Program-made: the position numbers and the translations under genes
Assembly (NCBI GenBank): GCA_963740675.1
Contig: CAVUFS010000007.1
Coordinates: forward strand, 434,001-498,000
Reading direction: 5' to 3'
From: CAIKMD01 sp963740675
Lineage (GTDB): Bacteria > Pseudomonadota > Alphaproteobacteria > ATCC43930 > CGMCC-115725
Length of the DNA stretch: 64,000 nucleotides
Part shown: piece by piece, positions 45,190 to 54,211 of the stretch
Position numbering within the stretch: position 1 is the stretch's first letter
Layout of the letters: each line of letters begins with the position of its first letter
Notes under the pieces: model-generated
What the model was told of the DNA's origin: nothing
The model's database searches: none
Seen by the model: the letters and a program-made list of their open reading frames with translations, nothing else

Positions 45190-46125
45190 TCAGCGCTTCT
45201 TGGCGGCGATCGCTTTTGCCGATTCGGCGAGGAAATCCGACAGCCGCTTACGCAAGGTCGCGGCCTGTTCCGGCGTCCAATCGCGGAAGCCGCGACCGTT
45301 CTTCATGCCAAGCTCGCCCTTCTCGACCTTTTCGATGAGATAGGGATGCGGGCCGGGCGTGCGGTCGAGATCGGCGATCAGCGTCTTATGGATGTCGAGC
45401 GTTAGGTTGAGGCCGACGAGATCGGACTGTTCCAAGGGCCCGCACACCGCCATACGCGCGCCGAAGCCTTCCTTTACCACCGTATCGAGCGTCTCGGCAT
45501 CACACACGCCGGCGGCGACGAGCGCGATCGCCTCGCGCTTCAGCGCATGCTGCAGCCGGTTGCCGATGAAGCCGGGAATATCGCGGCGGACATGCACCGG
45601 CGCTTTGCCGACGGCCTTTAGCAGCGCGATCGTCTTCTCGACCGTGGCCAGCGAGGTGCCTTCGGCCTGCACCACTTCGACCAGCGGCACGAGATGCGGC
45701 GGGTTCCAGTAATGCGTGCCGACGACGCGGCTCTTATCCGCAACGTCCTGGCCGACCTGCACGATCGGAATGGCGGAGGTGTTGGTGCAAAGGATTGCAG
45801 TCGGCTTTGTCTTCTCGCCGAGATTCTTGAAGATCGCGCGCTTGACCTCGAGCTTCTCGGGACCTGCCTCGAAGATGAAATCAGCATCGGCAACGGCCTT
45901 CGCGAAATCCGCATCGGTGCGGAGATTGTTGAGACCGCTTTTATCCTGCGCCAGCAGATCGAAGATCGCCGCGACGCGCTCGGGCGCCGAGGCGAGGATC
46001 TTTGCATCGGGATCGTGCAACACCACGGGATGACCGGCCGCGGCGAAAATCTGCGCGATGCCGTGCCCCATCAGCCCGGCGCCGATGACGGCGATGTTTT
46101 GCGATCGGCTCGAAGTGGACGTCAT
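45190..46125 (-). CDS. 3-hydroxyacyl-CoA dehydrogenase family protein
   Basis: 311-aa NAD-dependent dehydrogenase. ATG 46125 is preferred because a longer GTG start would lie inside a REP element. Rossmann motif IAVIGAGLMGHGIAQ, catalytic His region VVGTHYWNPPHLVPLVEV, and PGFIGNRLQHALKREA. Stand-alone members also include lambda-crystallin-like and carnitine dehydrogenases, so the CoA ester is not assured. Transcribed after the SDR/cupin pair with a REP element between. Confidence 0.9.
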   Translation of the reverse strand: MTSTSSRSQNIAVIGAGLMGHGIAQIFAAAGHPVVLHDPDAKILASAPERVAAIFDLLAQDKSGLNNLRTDADFAKAVADADFIFEAGPEKLEVKRAIFKNLGEKTKPTAILCTNTSAIPIVQVGQDVADKSRVVGTHYWNPPHLVPLVEVVQAEGTSLATVEKTIALLKAVGKAPVHVRRDIPGFIGNRLQHALKREAIALVAAGVCDAETLDTVVKEGFGARMAVCGPLEQSDLVGLNLTLDIHKTLIADLDRTPGPHPYLIEKVEKGELGMKNGRGFRDWTPEQAATLRKRLSDFLAESAKAIAAKKR

Positions 46126-46143
46126 CGCGCTAAACTCTCTTTT

Positions 46144-46223
46144 CGTCACCCCCGCGAAAGCGGGGGGCCAGGGCGGTTACTGGATGCCCGCTCCTGAGCT
46201 AGTCGAAGGGCGCGGGCATGACG
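46144..46223. repeat. REP-like inverted repeat pair
   Basis: GTCACCCCCGCGAAAGCGGGGGGCC followed by TGGATGCCCGCTCCTGAG...GCGGGCATGAC. Same class as 13812-13892; the second unit has an extended loop containing GAGCTAGTCGAAGGG. Confidence 0.78.
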
Positions 46224-46245
46224 TTGATGGAATTGCGTTACAGCA

Positions 46246-47049
46246 TCACCCGGCGGTGAAGCCGCCATCGACATAGACGACCTGGCCGGTGGTGAAGTCG
46301 GAGGCCGGCGCGAGAAGATAGAGCGCCATGCCCATCAGATCCTCGACCTCGGCCAAGCGGCCGAGCGGGATGCGCGACAGCGAACGCGCGCGCGTCGCCT
46401 GACCGAGCTCGTCCTCGCCATACATCCACGCCGTGAGCTTCGAGCGGAACACGGTCGGTGCGATCGAATTGACGGTGATGCCGTGCTTGGCCCATTCGGT
46501 CGCGAGCACGCGGGTCAGCGCGTCAGTCGCGCCCTTCGAGGCGCAATAGCCCGTATAGCCGGAGATGTTGCCGTGGCGCCCGCGCACCGACGACATCATC
46601 AGCATCTTGCCCTTGACCTTCTTGTCGATCCAATAGGAGCCGACCGCCTTGGCCATAAACCATTCGCCTCGGACATTGGCATCCATCACGGCCTGCCAAT
46701 CCTCGTATTTCATCTCGTGGATGAAGCCGGCCTTGTTGTAGCCTGACGCGACGACGAGCTGGTCGATCTTGCCGAAGGTATCGAGCCCGGCTTTCACCAT
46801 CGCCTCGGCATCTTCGAGCGTATCGGGGCGGCGATAGACCACCGCGACCTTGGCGCCGAGGCTCTTGGCCTCATCGGCCACCGTGTCGAGCTCGCCCTTG
46901 GAGCCGGAGGCGAGGACGAGGTTGCAGCCGAGCGAGGCGAGCATCAGCGCGCAGCCACGGCCGAACGCGCCCGAGGCGCCGGTGATGAGCGCGGTCTTGC
47001 CGCGCACGTCAAACATCGAGAGCGGGTTCTTGAGGGTCTCGGAAATCAT
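46246..47049 (-). CDS. SDR family oxidoreductase
   Basis: 267-aa NAD(P)-dependent dehydrogenase. ATG 47049 (MISETLKNPLSMFDV) overlaps the cupin stop as ATGA. Cofactor motif TGASGAFGRG, catalytic Ser in MMSSVRGRHG and Tyr/Lys in YTGYCASKGA, C-terminal GQVVYVDGGF. The frame is intact. Coupling to the cupin gene suggests the two act on the same metabolite in the surrounding catabolic block. Confidence 0.92.
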   Translation of the reverse strand: MISETLKNPLSMFDVRGKTALITGASGAFGRGCALMLASLGCNLVLASGSKGELDTVADEAKSLGAKVAVVYRRPDTLEDAEAMVKAGLDTFGKIDQLVVASGYNKAGFIHEMKYEDWQAVMDANVRGEWFMAKAVGSYWIDKKVKGKMLMMSSVRGRHGNISGYTGYCASKGATDALTRVLATEWAKHGITVNSIAPTVFRSKLTAWMYGEDELGQATRARSLSRIPLGRLAEVEDLMGMALYLLAPASDFTTGQVVYVDGGFTAG

Positions 47050-47393
47050 GGTGCCACCTTGGCGTTGGAGACAGTGACCAGCATCGTGCAAACGTTGTTG
47101 CCGTTGTTCACGACGGTGCGGACTTCCTTGGGCGCGATATGGACCGAATCCATCGGCCCCAAGGTCACGGTGCCCTGGTCGGTGGTCACTGTAATCTCGC
47201 CATCGAGCACCATATAAACGCGCTCGAAATCGGACGCGCTCTTCTCGGCCTTGCCGCCCGGCAGATAATGCGAAACGCCGACCCAGAAAGTGCTGGTCTT
47301 TGATGCCTCGGCGCCTTGGAGACGCAGCGCGCTGACATCGAAATGATTCGCCGCCTCGTACCGCTTGGCGTCTTTGAACTTGGTGACTTGCAT
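47046..47393 (-). CDS. Cupin domain protein
   Basis: 115-aa single-cupin protein with the fold visible as FERVYMVLDGEITVTTDQG and GPMDSVHIAPKEVRTVVNN. Metal-binding His/Glu are partly replaced in the first motif, so it may be a non-catalytic binder or isomerase. Translationally coupled to the downstream SDR gene. Confidence 0.85.
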   Translation of the reverse strand: MQVTKFKDAKRYEAANHFDVSALRLQGAEASKTSTFWVGVSHYLPGGKAEKSASDFERVYMVLDGEITVTTDQGTVTLGPMDSVHIAPKEVRTVVNNGNNVCTMLVTVSNAKVAP

Positions 47394-47419
47394 AACGATT
47401 GAACCTCGCCGTCAAAAAT

Positions 47420-47506
47420 CGTCATTGCGAGCGAAGCGAAGCAATCCAGGCATCACATGATGCTCCTGGATTGCTTCATCGGCCTTACGGCCCCCTCGCA
47501 ATGACG
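47420..47506. repeat. REP-like repeat, GTCATTGCGAG class
   Basis: GTCATTGCGAGCGAAGCGAAGCAATCCAGG is followed by an inverted TCCTGGATTGCTTC...CCTCGCAATGAC. This is a different class from the CCCGC palindromes; a second copy is at 63629-63710. Confidence 0.8.
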
Positions 47507-47519
47507 GGAGTGGATATCA

Positions 47520-48314
47520 TCACTCGCGCTCGATGCGGAATTCCTGCTTCGGATCGACCACGGCGACGATACGGATGCCGCAGCCTTCGCCTTCCGGCCA
47601 GCGCCAGGGGAAGCACATGAAAGTGCAGCGCTTGCCCGTGACTTTGTCGATGTCGCCGTTGACGTTTTCGATGCCGGGGATGCCGTTGGTCATCAGCACC
47701 TTGTGCGACGGCTCCCAGAAGGGGAAGTCCTCGATGATGTGCCGGCCGGTCTCGGCGAAATATTCGTCATCGAGATGCGGCTGCGCCGGGCCCGGGCCAT
47801 GCGGGCCGAGGAACGTGCCGAGCGGATGGTCGAGCGCCTGCACGTCGATGCCGAACAGCTTGATCTTCTTCTGCACCAGCCACTCCGCACCCGCCTTATA
47901 GAGGCCGGGCGAGTAGGCGAAGTAATCGGGATTGTCGCCCCAATTGCGATGGCTGCCGGTGTTGACCATGACGATGTCGCCGGGCTGGATCTTCGGCCGA
48001 GCGGCTTCGAGATCTTCCGGCGTCACCACGCCCCATTTGCCCTTGGGGATCGAGACGACGACGCCGGTGCCGAAGAAGCGCCAGGTTTCGTAATCGGTGA
48101 TGAAGGGCGTGTTTTCGAGCACATGGATCGGCGCGTCCATATGCGTGCCGCGATGCATGATGCCTTCATATTCGAGCGTCTGCAGCCCGTCCTTGGCATG
48201 GAACTCGCGGATCTTGATGTTCATGTTGGCCTTCGACGGCCATTGCGGCATGCCATGCCGCCATTCGGTGCTGAGATTGTAGAACTCGAGGCCCTTGGTG
48301 CTTGTCTTTGGCAT
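47520..48314 (-). CDS. Cyclase/kynurenine formamidase-like hydrolase, copy 1
   Basis: 264-aa metal-dependent hydrolase of the PF04199 family (kynurenine formamidase, isatin hydrolase). Start ATG 48314. The metal motif is canonical: MHRGTHMDAPIH, and later GIDVQALDHPLG. It hydrolyses an amide, lactone or ring carbonyl. Copy 2 precedes it by 14 nt on the same message. Substrate unknown. Confidence 0.9.
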   Translation of the reverse strand: MPKTSTKGLEFYNLSTEWRHGMPQWPSKANMNIKIREFHAKDGLQTLEYEGIMHRGTHMDAPIHVLENTPFITDYETWRFFGTGVVVSIPKGKWGVVTPEDLEAARPKIQPGDIVMVNTGSHRNWGDNPDYFAYSPGLYKAGAEWLVQKKIKLFGIDVQALDHPLGTFLGPHGPGPAQPHLDDEYFAETGRHIIEDFPFWEPSHKVLMTNGIPGIENVNGDIDKVTGKRCTFMCFPWRWPEGEGCGIRIVAVVDPKQEFRIERE

Positions 48315-48328
48315 TGTCCTGATCCTTC

Positions 48329-49144
48329 TTACCCGACCACCCGCTCGCCCAATTCCAGCCGGTAATTGCCGGTGGTATCGAAGAACGCCACGAGGCGGAT
48401 GACGCAGGCATCGCCGTCGCGCCACAACCACGGATACGCGTGGAACGTGGCACGCTTGCCGGTCACCTCATCGAGATCGCCGCCGCAATTCTCGATGGTC
48501 GGAATGTTCGCCTTGAGGAGCGTCTTATGCGCGACGTTCCAATCCGGGAAATCCTTCTTCGCGTCCTTGCCGGTCGCATCCTTGTATTGCTGCGCCAGAT
48601 CCCTGATCTGCGGGCCGTTGCGATGCGGGCCGAGCGAAGTGGCGAGCGGATGATCGACCGTCGCGCTGTCGACGCCGACCAGCTTCACCTTCTTGTTCAC
48701 CAGCCATTCGGCCGCTTCTTTCGAGAGGCCTGGCGCGTGGCCGAAATATTCCTGGCTGTCGGCGTAGCGGTGATGCCATTGCGTGTTGATGATGACGATG
48801 TCGTCGGGCTCGATCGCCGGCGTCGCCTTCTCAAGATCGGCCGGGGTGATCAACTCCCACTTCTTCTTCGGGATGCCGAGGATCACGCCACTGCCGAAGA
48901 ACGCGTCCATGCCGATCTCGCCGACGCCCTTGCCGCCGGGGATCAGATGGATCGGCGCGTTGACATGCGTCGACACGTGCATGATCGCGTTGATCTTTTG
49001 CGTCATCACGCCGTGCTTGGCGTGATAGGTGATGCGCTCGATCCGCACATCCTCATAGCCCGGGAATGTGGGCGCGTTGTAACCCCAGGGATGGCTGAGT
49101 TCGTAGAATTTCAGACCCGATACGGGGTCGAGAATGGCAGGCAT
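48329..49144 (-). CDS. Cyclase/kynurenine formamidase-like hydrolase, copy 2
   Basis: 271-aa paralog of the next gene. The metal motif is altered: MHVSTHVNAPIH has Ser for Gly and Asn for the usual Asp of HxGTHxDAPxH, though the histidines remain. The later GVDSATVDHPLA matches copy 1. A pair of unequal cyclases suggests either a heteromer or two related substrates. First gene after a candidate IclR operator at 49241-49259. Confidence 0.88.
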   Translation of the reverse strand: MPAILDPVSGLKFYELSHPWGYNAPTFPGYEDVRIERITYHAKHGVMTQKINAIMHVSTHVNAPIHLIPGGKGVGEIGMDAFFGSGVILGIPKKKWELITPADLEKATPAIEPDDIVIINTQWHHRYADSQEYFGHAPGLSKEAAEWLVNKKVKLVGVDSATVDHPLATSLGPHRNGPQIRDLAQQYKDATGKDAKKDFPDWNVAHKTLLKANIPTIENCGGDLDEVTGKRATFHAYPWLWRDGDACVIRLVAFFDTTGNYRLELGERVVG

Positions 49145-49240
49145 GTGGCGCTTCCCAATCGTGGTTTTGACCCGATTGCGGACATTTTGGCCCTTCGCGA
49201 CTTTGGGCGAAAGGCGATTATCGCGCCCGCGACCGGATGA

Positions 49241-49259
49241 CAGATATTATCATTATCTG
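49241..49259. promoter_or_regulatory. Candidate IclR operator upstream of the cyclase genes
   Basis: CAGATA (49241-49246) and TATCTG (49254-49259) form an inverted repeat around TTATCAT. Its GATATTATCA stretch also occurs in the palindrome before the iclR start at 50097-50122. It lies about 100 bases upstream of the cyclase start codon at 49144. Inference. Confidence 0.55.
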
Positions 49260-49267
49260 AGATTTCT

Positions 49268-50092
49268 TTATTTTGCAATCCGGCGCCGCGCCGCCGGCTT
49301 CTTCGCGGGCGCCCTTTCGGGCCGCGGCGGGGCTTTTATTTCGGACCGCTGCGCTCGCGCCAACCGCCGCGTCAGCTCGCGCGCGGTTTCCAACAAGCGC
49401 TGGCGCAAGGCGGCTTCGTCGAACAGCTCGATCCGCCGCGTCGGCCCAACCACGGTGAGGCTGCCATGCGCCGTGCCGTCGGGATTGAGCAGCGGTGCAG
49501 CAAGGCCGATCTGGTCCGGCACCAGCAACGCCTCGGTGCGTGAGGTGCCTTCGCGCTTGATCTCGTTGAGCGCCTTGCGAAAGCTCGGCCAGTCGCGCCC
49601 CAAGAGATCGCGGTCGGGATCCCCAGGATGGCGATCGAAGACGCGCTTCTGCCGCGCCGGCTTCTGATAGGCGAGCACGATGCGCGCGGTGGATGAGCGA
49701 AAAAGCGAGGTTATCTGGCCGCGGCCATAGCGCGGATCGCCGATCCCGGTTGGGTTCTGCTCATACACATTCAGTACCTGATCGTTGAGCCAATAGCTCA
49801 CCAGCACGATCAGGCCGGTCTCCTGCGCCAAGCCTTGCAGCAGGTCGCGCCCGACCCGCTCCAGCGGATCGGTCCGGCGCATCTGATAGTCGAGGATGAC
49901 GATGCGCGGGCCGAGCGTATAGCTGCCGCCGCCCAGCCGCGCGAAAAGCCCGGCGCCGTAGAGTTCGCGCACATAGCGATAGGCCGTCGGCAGCGAGACC
50001 TTGAGCGCTTTGGCGATCTCCTCCGGCGTCCACGACGTCTTGGCGTCGGTGACGAGTTCGAGGGCCGCGATCATCTTCTTGAGGCTGGACAT
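49268..50092 (-). CDS. IclR family transcriptional regulator
   Basis: 274-aa regulator: N-terminal winged helix (TPEEIAKALKVSLPTAYRYV, then GAGLFARLGGGSYTLGPRI), ligand-binding IclR domain (residues about 80-245), and an unusual Lys/Arg/Pro/Ala-rich C-terminal tail (PPRPERAPAKKPAARRR). It most likely controls the cyclase-SDR block downstream, and perhaps the divergent dioxygenase. A perfect palindrome sits 5 bases before its start, suiting autorepression. Confidence 0.9.
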   Translation of the reverse strand: MSSLKKMIAALELVTDAKTSWTPEEIAKALKVSLPTAYRYVRELYGAGLFARLGGGSYTLGPRIVILDYQMRRTDPLERVGRDLLQGLAQETGLIVLVSYWLNDQVLNVYEQNPTGIGDPRYGRGQITSLFRSSTARIVLAYQKPARQKRVFDRHPGDPDRDLLGRDWPSFRKALNEIKREGTSRTEALLVPDQIGLAAPLLNPDGTAHGSLTVVGPTRRIELFDEAALRQRLLETARELTRRLARAQRSEIKAPPRPERAPAKKPAARRRIAK

Positions 50093-50096
50093 GGTC

Positions 50097-50122
50097 TATC
50101 GCGATATTATCACATCGCGATA
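50097..50122. promoter_or_regulatory. 9-8-9 palindrome at the iclR start
   Basis: TATCGCGAT (50097-50105) and ATCGCGATA (50114-50122) are perfect arms around ATTATCAC, immediately upstream of the iclR ATG. Probable autoregulatory operator. Confidence 0.7.
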
Positions 50123-50149
50123 GTTTGGTGTAACCAGCCCATCCATACC

Positions 50150-50212
50150 CGTCACCCCCGCGAAAGCGGGGGTCCACCGAGACCGCTGGATGCCCGCGTT
50201 CGCGGGCATGCG
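50150..50212. repeat. REP-like inverted repeat pair
   Basis: GTCACCCCCGCGAAAGCGGGGGTCCA followed by TGGATGCCCGCGTTCGCGGGCATGC. CCCGC class, between the iclR operator and the dioxygenase gene. Confidence 0.8.
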
Positions 50213-50228
50213 TTGATAGGTGGCGTCT

Positions 50229-51296
50229 TCAGGAAGGCTGAAAAATCACGCTCACCTTCGTCGCGTTGAACACGTAGGTTTCGAGGCAGCTCGACCACGT
50301 GACCTTGTGATTGAGCTCGGCCATCGCACCGACGAGGCCGAACCAGTTGAGCGTCTCGCCGCCGCCGGCGGCTTCAAGCTCTTTGAGCGAGAAGTTCTTC
50401 CAGAACGAATATTCGCCCGACACCATTGCCTGATAGAGCCGCTTGTCGGTCTCGACATCCGGTATCATCCGATGCGTTTTCGGCGTCAGGAAGGAATGCG
50501 ACCAGGCCGACGACGCCATCAGCGCAACACGCCACGGGCTGTCGCGGCAGATGCGCGCGATCGCGGCACCCAGCGTGAAGCAGCGATGCGGGCTCGGTGC
50601 CGGCGGATCGGGCGGCGCCGGCTCGCCTTCGCCGATCGCGTACAGACCCTGCGCGGAAATGACCTCGCGGCCATAGCAATTGACCGCGATCGGCACGAGG
50701 CGATGCGGAAAGCCTTTGCGCTCGTAATCGAGATACATCACAGCATTCAAGAACGCATGCGCCAGGCCTTTGTGAAAGCGCGGCTCGTAGGCGTAGGACA
50801 TGTCGAATTCCTGCTCGAGCAGCGCCGAAGCGATGTATTTCGCCGCCTCGCGATGGCATTTCACACGAATCTCGGCGTCGGGCCCTTCGTTCCAGATATT
50901 GGCGCGAAAGCCGCGGCGCGAATCCGGTGCCGAGGCCCATGGCTTTCCGACCACTTCGTCGAAAGCGAGGATGCAGAAGGGCGGGATGATGTGCTCGCGG
51001 AAATTCTCATATTGGTCGTCGCCCCAGACGACGATGAAGTCGGGCGCGAATTGATCGAGCGCGGCGCGCACCTTGCGAAAATCGGCCAGCATATCGGCTT
51101 GATGCTGTGCCCCGGCGGCAGCGCCGAAATCCTCGGACCATTCCGCGCGCATCTTCGCCGGCCAATTCGCCGGATCCTTCATCGCGGCCGGAACCTTCGG
51201 GTCGTTGAGCCGTGCCCGGAGTGCGCCGCTCATCTTGTCCGGCGCCATGCCGAAGAGCGGCGAATGGGAAATGCCGACGCCGAGAATCTCGCCCAT
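50229..51296 (-). CDS. Class III extradiol dioxygenase (LigB-type) family protein
   Basis: 355-aa protein of the LigB family (protocatechuate 4,5-dioxygenase beta-like), which cleaves catecholic rings with non-haem iron. N-terminus GEILGVGISHSPLFGMAP carries the iron His; further marks are DFIVVWGDDQYENF and ALMASSAWSHSF. Good GAGGGAAG before ATG 51296. No separate alpha (LigA) gene is adjacent; the C-terminal part is longer than LigB alone and may replace it. Divergent from the FAH gene. Confidence 0.87.
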   Translation of the reverse strand: MGEILGVGISHSPLFGMAPDKMSGALRARLNDPKVPAAMKDPANWPAKMRAEWSEDFGAAAGAQHQADMLADFRKVRAALDQFAPDFIVVWGDDQYENFREHIIPPFCILAFDEVVGKPWASAPDSRRGFRANIWNEGPDAEIRVKCHREAAKYIASALLEQEFDMSYAYEPRFHKGLAHAFLNAVMYLDYERKGFPHRLVPIAVNCYGREVISAQGLYAIGEGEPAPPDPPAPSPHRCFTLGAAIARICRDSPWRVALMASSAWSHSFLTPKTHRMIPDVETDKRLYQAMVSGEYSFWKNFSLKELEAAGGGETLNWFGLVGAMAELNHKVTWSSCLETYVFNATKVSVIFQPS

Positions 51297-51437
51297 CTTC
51301 CCTCACCTTCCGCGCGGCCACGCGATGGCCGCGATTTCCGCCATCTGCTTTCCGCCATTCTGGGCGCGGGCCGCGGTCTATGGCAAGCGCGCATCTCTTT
51401 CTATAATCGCGCATCGATAATCGGGAGGACTTAAACG

Positions 51438-52277
51438 ATGCGGATCGCGACCTACACCCACAAGTGCACCCAGAGCTATGGCGTCGTCACCAAGGACGGC
51501 GTCGTCGATTTGGGCAAGCGGATCGGCAGCAAATATCCCAGCCTGCTGCGGCTGCTCGAAGGTGGCGCGCTGAATGAAGCCAAGCGCGCGGCGGAAGGCC
51601 AGAAGCCCGATTTCAAGGAAAGCGAGATCGAATACCTGCCGCTGATCCCCGACCGCATCAACATCTACTGCACCGGCCTCAACTATCAGGGCCATATCGA
51701 CGAGACGAAGCTGGAGAAGCCGAAATTCCCGCGCCTCTTCATGAAGATCGACAAATCCCTCGTCGGCCATAAGGTGCCAATGACCCGCCCCAAAGCCTCC
51801 GTCGAGTACGATTTCGAAGGCGAGTTGATGGCGGTGATCGGCAAAGAGGCGCGCCATGTCAGCGAGGCCGATGCGATGAATTACGTCGCCGGCTACACGC
51901 TCTTCAACGACGGCTCGCTGCGCGACTTCCAGCGCCGCACCACCGACCAAGGCAAGAATTTCTACCGCTCAAGCTCGGTCGGGCCGGAGCTCGTCACGCT
52001 CGATGAAATCCCACCGGCCAAGGAGATGAAGCTGATCTCGCGCCTCAACGGCAAGGTCGAGCAGGAGACCAGCCTCGCCGACATGATCTTCCCGGTGCCG
52101 GAGCTGCTGTCCTACTTCTCGGGCATCAGCCGCCTGCGTCCCGGCGACATGATCGCGACCGGCACCTGCGGCCGCGTCTCCTACAGCGACAAGCAATTCA
52201 TGAAAGCCGGCGACACGATCGAGATCGAGATCACCGGCATCGGCAAGCTGGTCAATCCGATCGTCGACGAGAAGTGA
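51438..52277 (+). CDS. Fumarylacetoacetate hydrolase family protein
   Basis: 279-aa metal-dependent hydrolase or isomerase. Metal-ligand region YDFEGELMAVIG, VAGYTLFNDGSLRDFQ, and C-terminal LRPGDMIATGTCGRVSY. Members split ring-cleavage products such as 2-hydroxymuconate or acylpyruvates, fitting the divergent LigB gene. Start ATG 51438 with GGGAGG upstream. Confidence 0.92.
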   Translation: MRIATYTHKCTQSYGVVTKDGVVDLGKRIGSKYPSLLRLLEGGALNEAKRAAEGQKPDFKESEIEYLPLIPDRINIYCTGLNYQGHIDETKLEKPKFPRLFMKIDKSLVGHKVPMTRPKASVEYDFEGELMAVIGKEARHVSEADAMNYVAGYTLFNDGSLRDFQRRTTDQGKNFYRSSSVGPELVTLDEIPPAKEMKLISRLNGKVEQETSLADMIFPVPELLSYFSGISRLRPGDMIATGTCGRVSYSDKQFMKAGDTIEIEITGIGKLVNPIVDEK

Positions 52278-52348
52278 CAAGCGAAGGCCGTTCGGCTTTC
52301 GCTTGTCATCCCGGACGCGGCGCCATGCGCTGCGATCCGGGATCCAGA
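52277..52348. repeat. Stop-codon hairpin followed by REP-like palindrome
   Basis: ACAAGCGAA (52277-52285) pairs with TTCGCTTGT (52298-52306), extended inside by GCCG/CGGC; it begins at the FAH stop codon. A separate palindrome ATCCCGGA...TCCGGGAT follows (52308-52344). No T-run, so termination is uncertain. Confidence 0.65.
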
Positions 52349-52391
52349 TAGACCGCGATCTCACGCGGCATCGCTTCAGGGAAGAACCGCC

Positions 52392-54099
52392 GTGAAAAAG
52401 CCGGCCAATATCGTCTATGGCGCCGAAGAGCGTCCGCCCGGCCTCGTCACGTTGGTCAGCGGCGTGCAGCATGTCGCCGTCGTCGCGATCTTCATGGTCT
52501 ATCCGCTGGTCATTGGCCGCATAGCGGGCGCGCCGGCCGCAGAGATTTCCGACATGCTGCGGCTCTGCATGCTCGCGTTGGCTTTCGCCGTGTTGCTGCA
52601 AGCCCTGCCGCGCGGCCCGGTCGGCAGCCGGCGTCTCGCGCCCTCGATCTTCACCGGCATCTATCTCGCGCCCTCGATCCTCGCGGTGAAGCTCGGCGGC
52701 TTGCCGCTGGTCTGGGGTATGACAATCTTTGCCGGGCTCTGCGAAGCGGCGCTGGCGCAATTCTGGGTCCGGTTGCGCACGCTGATCCCACCGGAATCGG
52801 CCGGCATGGTCGTGTTCCTGGTCGGCGTGATTATCGGCCTCGCCGCGCTGCATCTGCTGGTCGGCGACGGGCCGGGCGGCTCGGTGGCGGGGCGAGATGC
52901 GATCGTCACCGGCATCACGCTTGGCGTCACGATCGCGCTCAATATCTGGAAGCAAGGGACCGCCGCGGCTCTTCTGCATCCTCATCGGCATGGCGTGCGG
53001 CTATGTCGCCGCCGCCGCTATCGGCTTGCTCAGCGTGCATGACATCTTCGCCGCGGTGATCGACCAGCCATTGATCGCCGTGCCGTCGCTCACGCATCTG
53101 TCGTGGTCGTTCAACACGGCGCTGATCATTCCTTTTGCGGTAAGCGGCCTCGCCTCGGCGATGAGCTCCACCGCCGTCATCACGACCTATCAGCGGATCA
53201 CCGATGCGGATTGGGTGAGGCCCGACATGCCGGCGATCAGCCGCGGCCTCTTCGCCGACGGCATCGCCACCGCCACCGCAGGCCTCCTCGGCACGTTCGG
53301 CCTGTCGGTCTCGACCGCGAATGTCGGGCTTGCTGCCGCAACCGGCGTCGTGAGCCGGCCGATCGGTTTCGTGGTGGCCGCGATCCTTTTCGTACTGGCG
53401 TTTCAGCCCAATCTCATCGGCGTGCTGGTCATCATGCCGCCGCCGGTGATGGCTGCGGCGCTGCTCTTCACCGCTGTCTTCATCATGATCGGCGGCGTGC
53501 AGATCATCTCATCGCGCGTGCTCGATTCGCGCCGCATCCTGGTCGTCGGCATGGGGATGATGAGCTTCTTCGTCGTCTCGGTCTTCCCTACCGCTTTCAC
53601 CCGCGCACCTGATTGGGCGCAGCCCCTGGTCACCTCGCCGCTGGTGCTGGCGACGCTGGTCGCGCTGAGCCTCAACCTGATCTTCCGCATCGGCATCCGC
53701 CGCACCGTGCGGCTGGTGATCGATCCGGCAGCCGCGGATCTGAAAGAGATCGGCGATTTCATCGAGCGAAACGCCGGAATTTGGGGCGCGCGCCGCGACG
53801 TCACGCTGCGCGTGCAATTCGGCATCCAGCAATTCATCGAGGCGGTGATCGATACTTGCGCGCCGAAGGGGCTTATCGGGCTGGGCATCAGTTACGACGA
53901 GTTCAGCGTCGCCGCAGCGATCGACTACACCGGCGCGGCTTTCGAACTGCCGCAAGAGCGGCCATCGGAAGACGAGATCATCGCTTCCGAGCTCGGCGCG
54001 CGGCGGTTGGCCGGCTATCTCATCCGCAACATCGCCGAGAAAGCGCTTCTCGCCCGCGAGGGCGAGCGCCACATCCTGCGCCTTGTCTTCGACCAGTAA
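52392..54099 (+). pseudogene. NCS2 uracil/xanthine permease family with C-terminal ATPase-like domain, +1 frameshift
   Basis: Nucleobase transporter-type membrane protein of the NCS2 family (FWVRLRTLIPPESAGMVVFL). GTG start 52392 with GGGAAGAA upstream. The frame breaks at 52959; dropping the A in GGGACCGCC joins IWKQGPPRLFCILIGMACG and gives 568 aa. About 14 membrane segments are split by the lesion. After about residue 450 a soluble domain (SEDEIIASELGARRLAGYLI, then EGERHILRLVFDQ) resembles an anti-sigma/HATPase fold, an unusual addition. Intact otherwise. Confidence 0.86.
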
Positions 54100-54107
54100 G
54101 CGCGGAA

Positions 54108-54198
54108 CACAAGCTCGTTGAGACCCAACAAATGCTCCGGTCCACACTGGGAGTCAGGGGCTAGTATCGGGCGTCTATCTCAGCGCCGAGCTTGCAGA
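54108..54198. repeat. Decayed partial copy of the next gene
   Basis: About 91 bases resemble 54317-54405 of the downstream hypothetical gene at roughly three quarters identity, with near identity at the end (TCTATCTCAGCGCCGAGCTT). It has one or two extra bases and an in-frame stop, so it is a remnant of a tandem duplication. Confidence 0.8.
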
Positions 54199-54211
54199 TA
54201 GATTACGCAGC

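Noticed and set aside
52277..52306. Intrinsic terminator after the FAH gene
   Set aside because: Strong hairpin but no T-run; kept only as a repeat/hairpin.
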